A DNA stretch of 55,027 nucleotides from Lachnospiraceae bacterium. GTDB lineage: Bacteria; Bacillota; Clostridia; Lachnospirales; Lachnospiraceae. The DNA is taken from the NCBI GenBank assembly GCA_015057435.1, contig SVEJ01000019.1, positions 1 through 55,027 on the forward strand, written 5' to 3'. A program made the translations under genes and the position numbers. This document shows, in pieces, positions 45,101 through 54,098 of the stretch. How positions within the stretch are numbered: position 1 is the stretch's first letter; the number at the start of each line of letters is the position of its first letter. The notes under the pieces are model-generated. The model was not told the origin of the DNA. It did no database searches and worked only from the letters and a program-made list of their open reading frames with translations.

Positions 45101-47100
45101 TACATTTCAAAAAATGTAATAGATGATGGGATATCTCCGCCTGATTCCGTTTCCTTAACATAGATATTCGCTAATCTCTTTGCAAAGGTATTTACCTTCG
45201 AATCTGATACGGTATCAAATGTTACCTTCAAGCGTTCATCCTGACTATCCTTGACATCGTATACACCTTGAAAATCCTTATCATTTTGTATGATATATTC
45301 ACATTCATTCGGAAGACCGGTATAAGAATCCGACACGATAACTGTCGACAATCCATAGTTCATACCCGTATCAAAAACATACTTCGATATCAGCTCTCCT
45401 TCCATCATTTCAGGGTTCATCAAGAACATTATAAAATAAGGCTTTTGCATGATTTCATGCTTCTTAGCTGTACCCATTTCTTCTCTTTGACGGAACACTT
45501 TTGCCAAACTATAAAAGACATCTCCAGCCTGTTGCTTATCCGATGCGATATATCTTAGTTTCTTGTCTTCTGACCATACGTGTGGAAACCACTTTATATA
45601 ATCCCACTTTCCAAGATTGGCTGCATCTGAGCCATCATATATGAATACCATCTTTACATCGGTATAACTGTTGTTAGCAGCAATTTGTGTTGCTAATATC
45701 TTAACTGCTTCAACTGCGCCAACAAGATTTTGTCCTCCAATCATACCAACTAACTTGTGTTTTAATAAATCCACTCCAACCGGTACACCGAATAGCGTAC
45801 TATAGTTTTCTTTGATAAATCTTGGTTTTTCTGCAAGACTGTCTTCATGCAAGGTGAACTTTTCCTTTGCCACTTCGATCGGTGCCTGAAACGGAATATC
45901 TCCTAGTCCGAGTCGATAATACAAAAAGTCATTATGACGGAAGTTTCTGTTCCATAACACAAGATTGTTTTCATCATATCCTGCACACGTTTCAGCACTT
46001 TGATACATAATATTCATAGAACGGATATTATTCTCATACTTATCCTTAACAATCTGCGTACGTTTCATAAGATAATTGCTATACGCTTCAAAACGATGCA
46101 GCTTATCTTCCTTTTCCTCTTTTTTCTGGAATACAATACCTAAAACTGCCCATAAGACACCAATAAATGCCGAAGAAACAGACATAATCAGACCGGAATA
46201 CATATAGATGCCTCCGCCTCCGCCACTTGCCTTACTAGCATATACCATGAGCAAACTACCCATTAACATCGGAATCATCATCGTAAAAGATGGGCCGATT
46301 GTCATAATAAGTGGTTGTTTTTTCATTTTTCCCAAATCAGGTGGATTCTCAATCTCTACCTTCTCTGTATCAATCTTTTCAATATTTCTTGGGGCACGAC
46401 GCAAGAGCTTCATTCCCAATTTCTTTTTCTCAGGATCCGGCTTGAATTCTGTTGTAATATCCCTAACGCTGATTGGTCGAAGCTTATGCTCATTAATCTT
46501 CATCTCATAGTTTGCCTGGTCAATTGCAATGCAATTACCAAGCATCATAATATGAAGACCCATAAAGCTAATCAAATCACCAAACTTTAGAGGTGCTGTC
46601 TCTGTAACTAATGTAGAATTGACATAGATACCATTCACACTCTTATTTTCAATAATCCAGCCTCCTGCCGGATTCTTAATAATCTTAGCATGCGATCTTG
46701 ACACCAATCCCTGATAATCATAACAGATATCTCTGTCTTCATTTTTTCCAATTGTAATTTCATCTACACCATCTATTGCATACTTGTTAAAAACTGAAAT
46801 AGAATATTTCACTTCTCTTACAATGATTGTTACATTTTCAGATTCCTTCGTAACAACATGAAAAATGTCTTGATCTTTTACAGGCTTATTCTCAAATCTC
46901 TCATTTCCTTTCATGACAGAATATAGTTTGTTTTCTGCAAAACGCCATACTCCATCAATATTTTCTAACAATATCTCCATATCCTTTGACAGATTGAAAA
47001 TATCTTTATATAACTTGAAAGAAAAGTCTGTATTTACTAAGTTTGGTAATCGAATTTCTTTGAATGATGTACTTGTAAATACGGATAAAATTGTTACCAT
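42118..47100 (-). CDS. essC: T7SS motor ATPase EssC/YukBA, FtsK/SpoIIIE family
   Basis: 1660 residues, the energy-giving membrane motor of T7SS. N-terminal FHA region (about 110-200: VSRSHAKI, SVNGIYVN), two TM segments near 275-325, then three ATPase domains. D1 is canonical: Walker A GTTGSGKSE near 715 and Walker B LFIIIDEFAE. D2 has SGRSTSLQT near 1165 (no GKS/T) and IIIDNV. D3 has GLPRSGKKN near 1452 and FISDFE. Only D1 looks fully catalytic, as is common in the family; D2 and D3 probably bind substrates such as WXG100 proteins. Operon: FHA protein before, LytTR regulator after. Confidence 0.95.
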   Translation of the reverse strand: MVTILSVFTSTSFKEIRLPNLVNTDFSFKLYKDIFNLSKDMEILLENIDGVWRFAENKLYSVMKGNERFENKPVKDQDIFHVVTKESENVTIIVREVKYSISVFNKYAIDGVDEITIGKNEDRDICYDYQGLVSRSHAKIIKNPAGGWIIENKSVNGIYVNSTLVTETAPLKFGDLISFMGLHIMMLGNCIAIDQANYEMKINEHKLRPISVRDITTEFKPDPEKKKLGMKLLRRAPRNIEKIDTEKVEIENPPDLGKMKKQPLIMTIGPSFTMMIPMLMGSLLMVYASKASGGGGGIYMYSGLIMSVSSAFIGVLWAVLGIVFQKKEEKEDKLHRFEAYSNYLMKRTQIVKDKYENNIRSMNIMYQSAETCAGYDENNLVLWNRNFRHNDFLYYRLGLGDIPFQAPIEVAKEKFTLHEDSLAEKPRFIKENYSTLFGVPVGVDLLKHKLVGMIGGQNLVGAVEAVKILATQIAANNSYTDVKMVFIYDGSDAANLGKWDYIKWFPHVWSEDKKLRYIASDKQQAGDVFYSLAKVFRQREEMGTAKKHEIMQKPYFIMFLMNPEMMEGELISKYVFDTGMNYGLSTVIVSDSYTGLPNECEYIIQNDKDFQGVYDVKDSQDERLKVTFDTVSDSKVNTFAKRLANIYVKETESGGDIPSSITFFEMYGANKLSDLNVLDRWRKNRTYDNIKGMTGAKAGGAPSYLDVHEKYHGPHGLVAGTTGSGKSETLQTYMLSLAVNYSPDDIGFFIIDYKGGGMANLFNGLPHLIGQISNLSGNQVHRAMVSIKSENRRRQRIFTENGVNNINLYTKLYKNNEVTVPVPHLFIIIDEFAELKREEPDFMKELVSVAQVGRSLGVHLILATQKPSGTVDDNIWSNSKFRLCLRVQDKQDSNDMLHKPDAAYITQAGRAYLQVGNDEIFELFQSGFSGATYTEDDGDSKTDIAKLVTLNGKVDMTGNYAKSSQKEKAQLEWLTVLESKMNESLALEQTTLEECMRVKSKQQAVIDNIYAFLERDLIEYPISAFNTARLEDYMDLYSACEGTENVVATMLTRAEQNNIKLPQAKDKTQLDAVKEYLGIIAKENGYTHELQLWMPVLPTHMYLNEFEEYNNTCYKNGQWPVPEQEWNIEIVLGLYDDPQNQAQMPVKVNFSEGGHHAVCGMVVSGRSTSLQTITYALINKYTPSYINIYAIDFSSKMMTAFENAPHMGGVMYEGDYERISKFFNMIHTILDERKKLFRGGNYSQYVQVNGVTLPMILIIIDNVSAFIEKTEEAYVDDLVMLSKEGVSHGIYMLLSGATIGAADIPSRAAENIKTFLTTEMADKYAYGDILHTIAFDVVPEANIKGRGLAYYGNRILEYQTALACEAEDDYQRIKKIDDLCQDMRKNWTKKKARPIPEIPEKPVWSEFSELEDYEKALEDKRYLPVGYNAENASIFSVDLSETYCYLITGLPRSGKKNYMKVMVQSALRRNSQIHVFDSEARPLKMFADTEGITYATEEMEVYNSFTSVIPEFKKRSEIRAQMRDDDAEDIDIFNRMCEEEAIYFFISDFEWFVNLIYNAEVNMHGFLENIMEKGSLLNIYFVTAISLENIPMIDYQKISELFINYKTGIHFGGNVGDNRIFNFDAVPYKDQTVLYKAGVGMVSNRLNGTVQQVIVPLARR

Positions 47101-47114
47101 AACCTATCTCCTTC

Positions 47115-47708
47115 TCACATAAAATGTACATTCAACACGGTTTCGCCTAACTCAATGTAATCATTATCCATTAACTGTACTGCATCCTTTGTCAGCTGCA
47201 TCGCATTACGTTTTCTTCGCAGAATAACCGGATGCGTTTCCTCTAATGTCTGAATATACAAGTCCTTTTTCTTACGAACGATTCGACACTGCTGCTTCGC
47301 AACCTTCAAATCATTCAACACAAGTCCATTCTCAACACCTTGACCAATCGTAATAAAATCCGGCACGAAAATAACATATTTTCTTGTGGCGAGTTTTCCT
47401 TTCTCTATTACTTGCAATGCCACACCTTCTGATTCCTTGTCATTTACTCTTTGTTCCTCATGGAAAGTAACATCATAAGCAATATTGTTCTGTAAGGCTT
47501 TATCAGGATCACCCTGATAAAGCCTGTTCTTTAATAATTGATCAAGCTGATCTTCACGCGCTTTGTCTTTTTGCTGTGCATTCATTTCTGCAACATATTT
47601 CTTTTGTTTTCTAAGTTTGATAAATCGACGAACGACAAACCCTAGAATCACTCCTTCGTAAAAACAAATCGCTGTATTGGAAAACAAAATCTCTATGATT
47701 TTATCCAT
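47115..47708 (-). CDS. Membrane-anchored FHA-domain protein
   Basis: 197 residues: an N-terminal TM (about 10-27, FYEGVILGFVV) followed by a charged linker (29-65) and an FHA-like domain (about 110-197: ITIGQGVENGLVLNDLKVAKQQCRIV, LMDNDYIELGETVLNVHF). The usual SxxH is replaced by AKQQC, so phosphothreonine binding may be weak. It may link EssC's N-terminus to other machine parts. 14 bases before essC. Confidence 0.72.
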   Translation of the reverse strand: MDKIIEILFSNTAICFYEGVILGFVVRRFIKLRKQKKYVAEMNAQQKDKAREDQLDQLLKNRLYQGDPDKALQNNIAYDVTFHEEQRVNDKESEGVALQVIEKGKLATRKYVIFVPDFITIGQGVENGLVLNDLKVAKQQCRIVRKKKDLYIQTLEETHPVILRRKRNAMQLTKDAVQLMDNDYIELGETVLNVHFM

Positions 47709-47726
47709 CTCTTTATCTCCTTATCT

Positions 47727-50700
47727 CTACTGTTTCTTTCTCTTGAATACGACTAACAAAATCACAGCGAGTAGAGCACCTGCTCCAATCACAATATATA
47801 GCCAATATTTGTACAACATCTGTATAACAATATTTTGCGTTACAATTAAGTTGAAATCTTCAAATGTCTTGTCATACGTTCCGTTTACATTCTCACCTAA
47901 CACATTGCCTGCCATATCCGTTGCCTTAAGCTGAATCGTCTGTGTTGTAAATGATTCCTTAACCTCTACCGGAATCAAGCCGTCTGAAAGTTCAGATAGT
48001 GCCTTGGAATCATACGTTGCATAAGTATCACCGTTCAAGTATACCGTTACATCGCATAATGCAAGATTATCCTGAACATCTAACATAACAACTCGTTTTT
48101 CTTCCTGATAAATACCACCATTCTCCGTACCGGAAACTACTGCACTCGGTGCTGTCTGGTCAACAGCAAAAAGAATTTCCAAGTTGCTGTCACTATGTTT
48201 GTTACTTACATTACTTGCATGGTTGCCCGCTTTATCCTTTGAATCGATCTGAATGCTGTAGTGACCTTCCTTGGTAAAGTTATCCTCATGGATTGTGTAC
48301 TGGTACTGATACCAATCATTTCCTGAGCTAACCTTCTTAGACTGGAAGTATGCACCATTCGCCTTTTCTTCACTACTACACTCTGTGTACTCATTAACCG
48401 CCACGGTTTCTGCACTAATTGAACCTGCCGTATAAGAAATGTTGCGCTCTACAACTTCATCTACATTCGTCTCAATAATTACAACCGGTTTTCCTTCCTG
48501 AATGTAAGAACATACACCACTTGTAAGCCATTCGCCGGTTTCTGTTCCTAGCGTATATACAGAACCGTATCTGTTAACAGAAAACTGTATGCTTTCCTCT
48601 TTTTCATTGTTAGCTTTGTCATACAGCTTTGCTGTTAATGTATAGATGTCATCCATCACTTCTTCCTTTGGGAAGGTTAGATAGAATTCTTCACCATTCG
48701 CAATAGCTTTCTTTTCCATGTTAAGCTTACTTAAGTCGATCTTTCCGCTATTTGCACCTGTTACTGTAATCGTTACTTTATCCTTATCGTAATTCTCATC
48801 CGTACAAGTAATAATCGGTTTTACTTCATCTTTATTTGCCGACTTATCCTTCACATTGCTAATTACGATCTCCGGCTCTTTCAAGTCTACATTAAATGTA
48901 TTGCCACTGTAGGATTGTGCTTCATTACCTGCCTCGTCTGTTACCGCAACATCCAAGCTATATGCACCATCCTGGTTAAATACAACACTTGCAGTATGCA
49001 CATCACCATTGTCGCTAAAGCTAGATGACCCGATTCTTGTTCCGGCAGGACCATTTATTGTAACGTCTGCTTTGCTTGCATCAAAGTTATGCTCGGCAAT
49101 CGTAATCGTTGCTGTTACTGCACTGTTATAGTATCCATTTTCTTCAACCTGTCCACCACTGTAGCTAACAGAAATGGTTGGAATTGTCTTATCGACTGTA
49201 AATACATGTGCATCCTTTGGATCAATATCTTTTCCGTTCTCACCTATCGCATCATTCCCTGCCTTATCCACACAGTCTACATAGAATTCATAATCATCAT
49301 CCGCAGCAAATGTCAACTTACATGTGTGTGTTGTTGCATCCGGATTTTCCGTATTTTCTTTAGATGTCCACCCACTAATCTCCGGCTTACTTCCATGCTT
49401 AGACTTTGTCACAATCTGAACGTCATTCTTTGTATCAAGATTTCGCTCTGTAATTGTAACAGTTGCTGTTCTTGTGTGGTTATAATACTCTGCCCCTTCT
49501 GCATCATCGAAATCAACCTTGATAACCGGTTTGGTTGTATCAATCTTGAATACTTTTTCTGCCTCTTTTATTGGGGTCTTATTGCCGGCATTATCAATTG
49601 CGGTAACGGATACCTTTACTTCATTATTATTAAATGTCTTTGCATTAATCTTACCAGGAATCTTGTGTTCCTTTTTAACTTTTCCCGGCTCCTTGTCTCT
49701 GTTGTCGTATATATAAGACTCTATTATCTCTACCTCGCCATCAGCTTCAATTCTACACGACACATATTGTAGTCCTGAACTTGCCTGCGCGCCTTCTAAT
49801 ACTTCATCTTTTACTACCACTTCAAACGGAACCGTCTGATTGTAGAATCCATTTTCGTTTTTCTCAATTGTTGGCTCTATTGCAACCTTCGGTGCTACAA
49901 TATCTGTGATTAATCCCTGCATTCCGGAATAAGACACATTACCCGCTTTATCTTCTACTCGCTGATAGATGGATTGTGATTTGTTTACCACTAAGCTATA
50001 TGTAAATTCTATTTCGCCCTTTTTATTAATCGTTTCGTAGTCTATCCACGATTTATCATCCAATGCTTTTAAATCAGCTTCTGTTAGTTCTTCTGACGTA
50101 ACATAGTAACTTGCCTGCTTACAACCGGAAATATCATCCCATGCAGTAAGCGTATACTTTGTTACATCTTTTCCATAGATACCTTCGTTAACCGCATTCA
50201 CAATCTTGTTGTAGAACTCTCTGATTGAATCACTAGTTTTCTCAATAACAGAAATATCTCCTGTCCGCTTATCTTTATCCGACAAAGTTGCCAACGTTCC
50301 GAATACTTTCACACCCGCTTTAGGAACATCGCCATCTAATATGAACTGATATGTTACACCTTTTGCGACCTTGCTAAAGTCTGTTGCTTCTGCATCTAAT
50401 TCGCTTATTGCCTCATTGTTAGCCGTATCTGTTGCATTAATTTTAATTGTGTAAATACCAGGATCTGTTAATGTCTTTTGGAAAGTATGATCTTGATTCG
50501 ACATAATACCTTCTTGGATTTCCTTTGCCAAATCATCTAACGATGCAACATTACCATGCGAATCTTCTATCGTTACTGAAACCGTACAGCTTACCAAACT
50601 CGTATCTTGAATCTGGAATGTAGTCGTAAGTTGCTTACTCTTTACATAAGGTTTCTTGTTTGCAAGAATATCCTCCTTGTAGTTCTTACCTTCCTTATCC

Positions 50701-53700
50701 TGGAAATCAGCAAAAACAATCGGTGGTTTGTTGTCTACCACAAAGGCGTTGGATATCGCTAGTGATGTAAGCGCACCCTCAGTCTGAGCTTCCACAAATA
50801 TTACGTAATCGCCATCATTTTCTTCCGGACAAGGAATTACATAGTCATCACCTTTTTTCATGTCTGGTGTTGTCGGACTCCATTCGACAGAGTCTGCTTT
50901 GTATCTAACTTGATTAATCCACGAATACTCGCCATTATCTTCCCACGAACGTACATCTGATATATTAACAAATTTATATTTTACTGAAGCTATTGGGAAT
51001 CCGGTGTTAGTAACATCAACAACAATGTTTCCTTTGGCCTTGTTTGTATACTTCACCGTATTTTCATCTCTATTAAGTTCAGCATCTTCAAATGATAGTA
51101 TTGCACGCGAATTGTCATAATACAAGTTAATAATAGGATATGGGAAATTCTCTACTGTCGTTGGGTATTCACCATCTTCTACCTTATCTTCTGGTATTAC
51201 TCTGATAAGTGCAACACCCGTTTCATAATCCCATCTATCACTTATTTGTCCCGGATAATCTCCTTCAACTTCAGAATATCTTGCAAATACAATCGCATAG
51301 TAATGAACTCCGTTTCCGTTTGGATTCAATTCCGTGGTTCTTCCGGCACGTCCTACGGCTTCTTGCATATTATCCGGTATACTACTTCCAACATCAGCAA
51401 ATCGAACTGCATTATAACCTTCTCCTTCATCGTCCGCTTGATAAGGGGCTAACACTTTACCCGTAATAGCCTCTCCATTACACCAAGATCCACTTACTAA
51501 TTCATTCGCTTCAAAATCTCCATTTCCATCAACATCCTGCGATAGAGAGAATGCGGTTGTTGGAATATTCTGAATATCTTCACTCGTGTATGAAAAATCA
51601 AACCAAACCTCTTGACTTTTGTTATTATCGTGATCAGCATATTCACCATCCGAAAAATAGATAATAGCATTAGATGTATCAGCATCTGCTCCATCATAAA
51701 TAAAAGCTTTTTTCGTTGATGCATTGTAGCCCACACCCGGGAAAGAAACCTTCTTAATATCTTCACCAATATACACGGTATTCGTACTTCCTTCCGGTTG
51801 CATCTTAGTGTAGAGAAAGGTTTGGATGTCGTCTATATTGCCTAGATTTAAATCTTGCATCTCATTATTTTTTAGTTTGATGTTCAGCTTATTCTTCTCA
51901 TAATTGATTGTATTAACTCGATAATTTAAAATAAATCCCTGTTCATACGACAACGTCACGTTAACTTCAAGCTGCTTAATCTCATATTTCCCTATTGGTT
52001 TTTCTTCGCTTATTACCCCGATATCAACTTCTCCTGTTGCTATTTTGCTCAAGTCATAACGTTTATCGACAGAGCTGTCTTCTTCATTTTTTACTGATAC
52101 ATCCTCAATATTCAATATTCTGTAATTGCCCACATTGCTACCATCTAGTGTATCGTCTTCCCCAACAATTGTTCCTTTAATAACCAACGTATCCTTTTCA
52201 GGGAATGAATATGCACTCTTCTCTTCTTCATAAACATCCACAGCTACCGTATCTGCGATATTCATCTCTATTTGAAATTTCTTCGTTCCATCATAGTATT
52301 TGCTATCACCTGCAAAGTCATCCCAATTCACTACAAGTTCTGTTTTTTGAACAACAACCTTAATACGATTGTAGCTTGTAATATCCCCTGACTCATAAGT
52401 AAGGTAATATGTGCCCGGCTGTTCACCAAGTTTAAGAATGTTATCTTTCTTATCGATTTCCAAGGACTTACCATCTTCACTGACACATTTCCATGTCCAA
52501 CCTATGACACTACAATATTCGCTAATATTTAATACTTCGGTTAAATCAATTGAACCACCGCAAAAATCTTTTAATTCTGTAACACCTTCGTCCTTGAATG
52601 ATAATGTTGGGCGTATGAAATCACCTGCCATCTCGTCATCTTCTATATCATCTGTTGAAGATAAATCTATTATCACTTCTGCACTTGTTCCATCAAATGA
52701 AAATTCCGGCGATTCACCGCGTACACCATTCCCTGAATAAGTTAAATGATAGGTTACATTTGGTTCAATATCCGTTTCATTTACTGGTTCACCATTCTCT
52801 TTAAAAGTTAAAGTTAAGCCCTTTATTTCCGTAGTACCATACATTGCCTTAACAATATAGTTGTCAACTGTTTTTATCTCATATGTGTCCATTACTTGAT
52901 TACAATATACCGTCTGTATTGTAACATTGGATTCACATACAAAATTATCCTTACTTTCACTTAATTTAAGTTCATCTGTAACCGTTTCCATTTGTTGTGT
53001 TTCTTCATTTTTTTGTTTATATGTTATTTTATAACACCAATTGTCAATATCAAATACCTTGCTTCCATCAACAGAAATTTTTATCTTACTACCCACTTTT
53101 AGCTTTAGTTCATCATCCATTCTCATATCGCCAACTTTAACAACAGGCTTAGCGATATCTAATGTGATTTTTACCGTTTCGGTATCTCTATTAGTTTTAT
53201 TTGGCGCTACAAATGAACCTGTTTCACCAGATTCTACTCCATATTTATTATACAAACTATATGTATATGTTTCGCCTTCGATTAAAGAATAAACACCATC
53301 TGTTGGATTTATCACTTCGTTGTCTTTTTTAAGTTCACATGTCTGATAGCTTTCACCCACACTAACTTTTCCATTTTTTGTCTGTACTACAAAGTCCAAC
53401 TTACAGTTTACCTGTAACGGCTGAACTGTAACCGTTGTAGATGCTGTGATTTCTGGTATTGTTTTATGTGTTTTCGTAATCTTAGTACTTCCAACTTTCA
53501 GACCTTTTAGTTTACCATCCCCATCTATAGATACAATCGTATTATCCTCTATCGTCCATTTCCATCCAAGATTCCAATCATTTTCCAAAAGATCTATCGT
53601 TGACCCTCTATCGCATACCACAGGTTGCATCTCTATTATCAATTTGTCATGCGGAACTATCACATTGTGTATCTTTATAGACTCATTTTCATCTAACGCA

Positions 53701-54086
53701 ACTGCATCAATCTCTCCTGTAAGCTTTTCCTTAAGTTTGCTACTAGTTATCTCATATGTATATTTTTTTCCTACTACTAAAGAATACACATTATTTGTAG
53801 GATTCACAATTGTACTTGTAGAATCCTTAATTACAAATGTTACATCCGAAACATTCGCATTCCCATTTACAGTAGAAACCACACAACCCAATTGATATGG
53901 GACAGTCACATTTTCATCTGTTATTTCATCCCCATCATCTGTTGTTTTACCTTCATCATCTACTGTTCCCTGCGTATTGGTTGCAATCGCTGTAATCGAC
54001 CAGATATTCGAATCTGCCAACACAATACTAAGCACCAATAGTATCGCTATTATCCTTTTCCATAATCTTCTTCCCTTCATTTTCAT
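47727..54086 (-). CDS. Giant Ig-domain membrane protein in the T7SS core operon
   Basis: 2119 residues. Signal peptide, a Big_2-like domain near 150-210 (TIEDNTIVSIDGDGKLKGLK), many Ig-like domains with DTTKPVIKVDF / DKTIPTISVSYSGG and ATDTANNE / TDEAGNE motifs, a C-terminal TM (YIVIGAGALLAVILLVVF) and KRKKQ. No LPXTG was seen. The last ~900 residues match 26011-31443. Lying just upstream of FHA and EssC, it holds the place of EsaA/YueB in other T7SSb operons, so it could be the extracellular part of the machine (inference). Confidence 0.78.
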   Translation of the reverse strand: MKMKGRRLWKRIIAILLVLSIVLADSNIWSITAIATNTQGTVDDEGKTTDDGDEITDENVTVPYQLGCVVSTVNGNANVSDVTFVIKDSTSTIVNPTNNVYSLVVGKKYTYEITSSKLKEKLTGEIDAVALDENESIKIHNVIVPHDKLIIEMQPVVCDRGSTIDLLENDWNLGWKWTIEDNTIVSIDGDGKLKGLKVGSTKITKTHKTIPEITASTTVTVQPLQVNCKLDFVVQTKNGKVSVGESYQTCELKKDNEVINPTDGVYSLIEGETYTYSLYNKYGVESGETGSFVAPNKTNRDTETVKITLDIAKPVVKVGDMRMDDELKLKVGSKIKISVDGSKVFDIDNWCYKITYKQKNEETQQMETVTDELKLSESKDNFVCESNVTIQTVYCNQVMDTYEIKTVDNYIVKAMYGTTEIKGLTLTFKENGEPVNETDIEPNVTYHLTYSGNGVRGESPEFSFDGTSAEVIIDLSSTDDIEDDEMAGDFIRPTLSFKDEGVTELKDFCGGSIDLTEVLNISEYCSVIGWTWKCVSEDGKSLEIDKKDNILKLGEQPGTYYLTYESGDITSYNRIKVVVQKTELVVNWDDFAGDSKYYDGTKKFQIEMNIADTVAVDVYEEEKSAYSFPEKDTLVIKGTIVGEDDTLDGSNVGNYRILNIEDVSVKNEEDSSVDKRYDLSKIATGEVDIGVISEEKPIGKYEIKQLEVNVTLSYEQGFILNYRVNTINYEKNKLNIKLKNNEMQDLNLGNIDDIQTFLYTKMQPEGSTNTVYIGEDIKKVSFPGVGYNASTKKAFIYDGADADTSNAIIYFSDGEYADHDNNKSQEVWFDFSYTSEDIQNIPTTAFSLSQDVDGNGDFEANELVSGSWCNGEAITGKVLAPYQADDEGEGYNAVRFADVGSSIPDNMQEAVGRAGRTTELNPNGNGVHYYAIVFARYSEVEGDYPGQISDRWDYETGVALIRVIPEDKVEDGEYPTTVENFPYPIINLYYDNSRAILSFEDAELNRDENTVKYTNKAKGNIVVDVTNTGFPIASVKYKFVNISDVRSWEDNGEYSWINQVRYKADSVEWSPTTPDMKKGDDYVIPCPEENDGDYVIFVEAQTEGALTSLAISNAFVVDNKPPIVFADFQDKEGKNYKEDILANKKPYVKSKQLTTTFQIQDTSLVSCTVSVTIEDSHGNVASLDDLAKEIQEGIMSNQDHTFQKTLTDPGIYTIKINATDTANNEAISELDAEATDFSKVAKGVTYQFILDGDVPKAGVKVFGTLATLSDKDKRTGDISVIEKTSDSIREFYNKIVNAVNEGIYGKDVTKYTLTAWDDISGCKQASYYVTSEELTEADLKALDDKSWIDYETINKKGEIEFTYSLVVNKSQSIYQRVEDKAGNVSYSGMQGLITDIVAPKVAIEPTIEKNENGFYNQTVPFEVVVKDEVLEGAQASSGLQYVSCRIEADGEVEIIESYIYDNRDKEPGKVKKEHKIPGKINAKTFNNNEVKVSVTAIDNAGNKTPIKEAEKVFKIDTTKPVIKVDFDDAEGAEYYNHTRTATVTITERNLDTKNDVQIVTKSKHGSKPEISGWTSKENTENPDATTHTCKLTFAADDDYEFYVDCVDKAGNDAIGENGKDIDPKDAHVFTVDKTIPTISVSYSGGQVEENGYYNSAVTATITIAEHNFDASKADVTINGPAGTRIGSSSFSDNGDVHTASVVFNQDGAYSLDVAVTDEAGNEAQSYSGNTFNVDLKEPEIVISNVKDKSANKDEVKPIITCTDENYDKDKVTITVTGANSGKIDLSKLNMEKKAIANGEEFYLTFPKEEVMDDIYTLTAKLYDKANNEKEESIQFSVNRYGSVYTLGTETGEWLTSGVCSYIQEGKPVVIIETNVDEVVERNISYTAGSISAETVAVNEYTECSSEEKANGAYFQSKKVSSGNDWYQYQYTIHEDNFTKEGHYSIQIDSKDKAGNHASNVSNKHSDSNLEILFAVDQTAPSAVVSGTENGGIYQEEKRVVMLDVQDNLALCDVTVYLNGDTYATYDSKALSELSDGLIPVEVKESFTTQTIQLKATDMAGNVLGENVNGTYDKTFEDFNLIVTQNIVIQMLYKYWLYIVIGAGALLAVILLVVFKRKKQ

Positions 54087-54098
54087 AGGTGCCCTCCT

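Noticed and set aside
49089-49772. Plus-strand frame of 227 codons
   Set aside because: Shadow of the Ig-like repeats of 47727-54086, Cys/Ile-rich with no coding signs.
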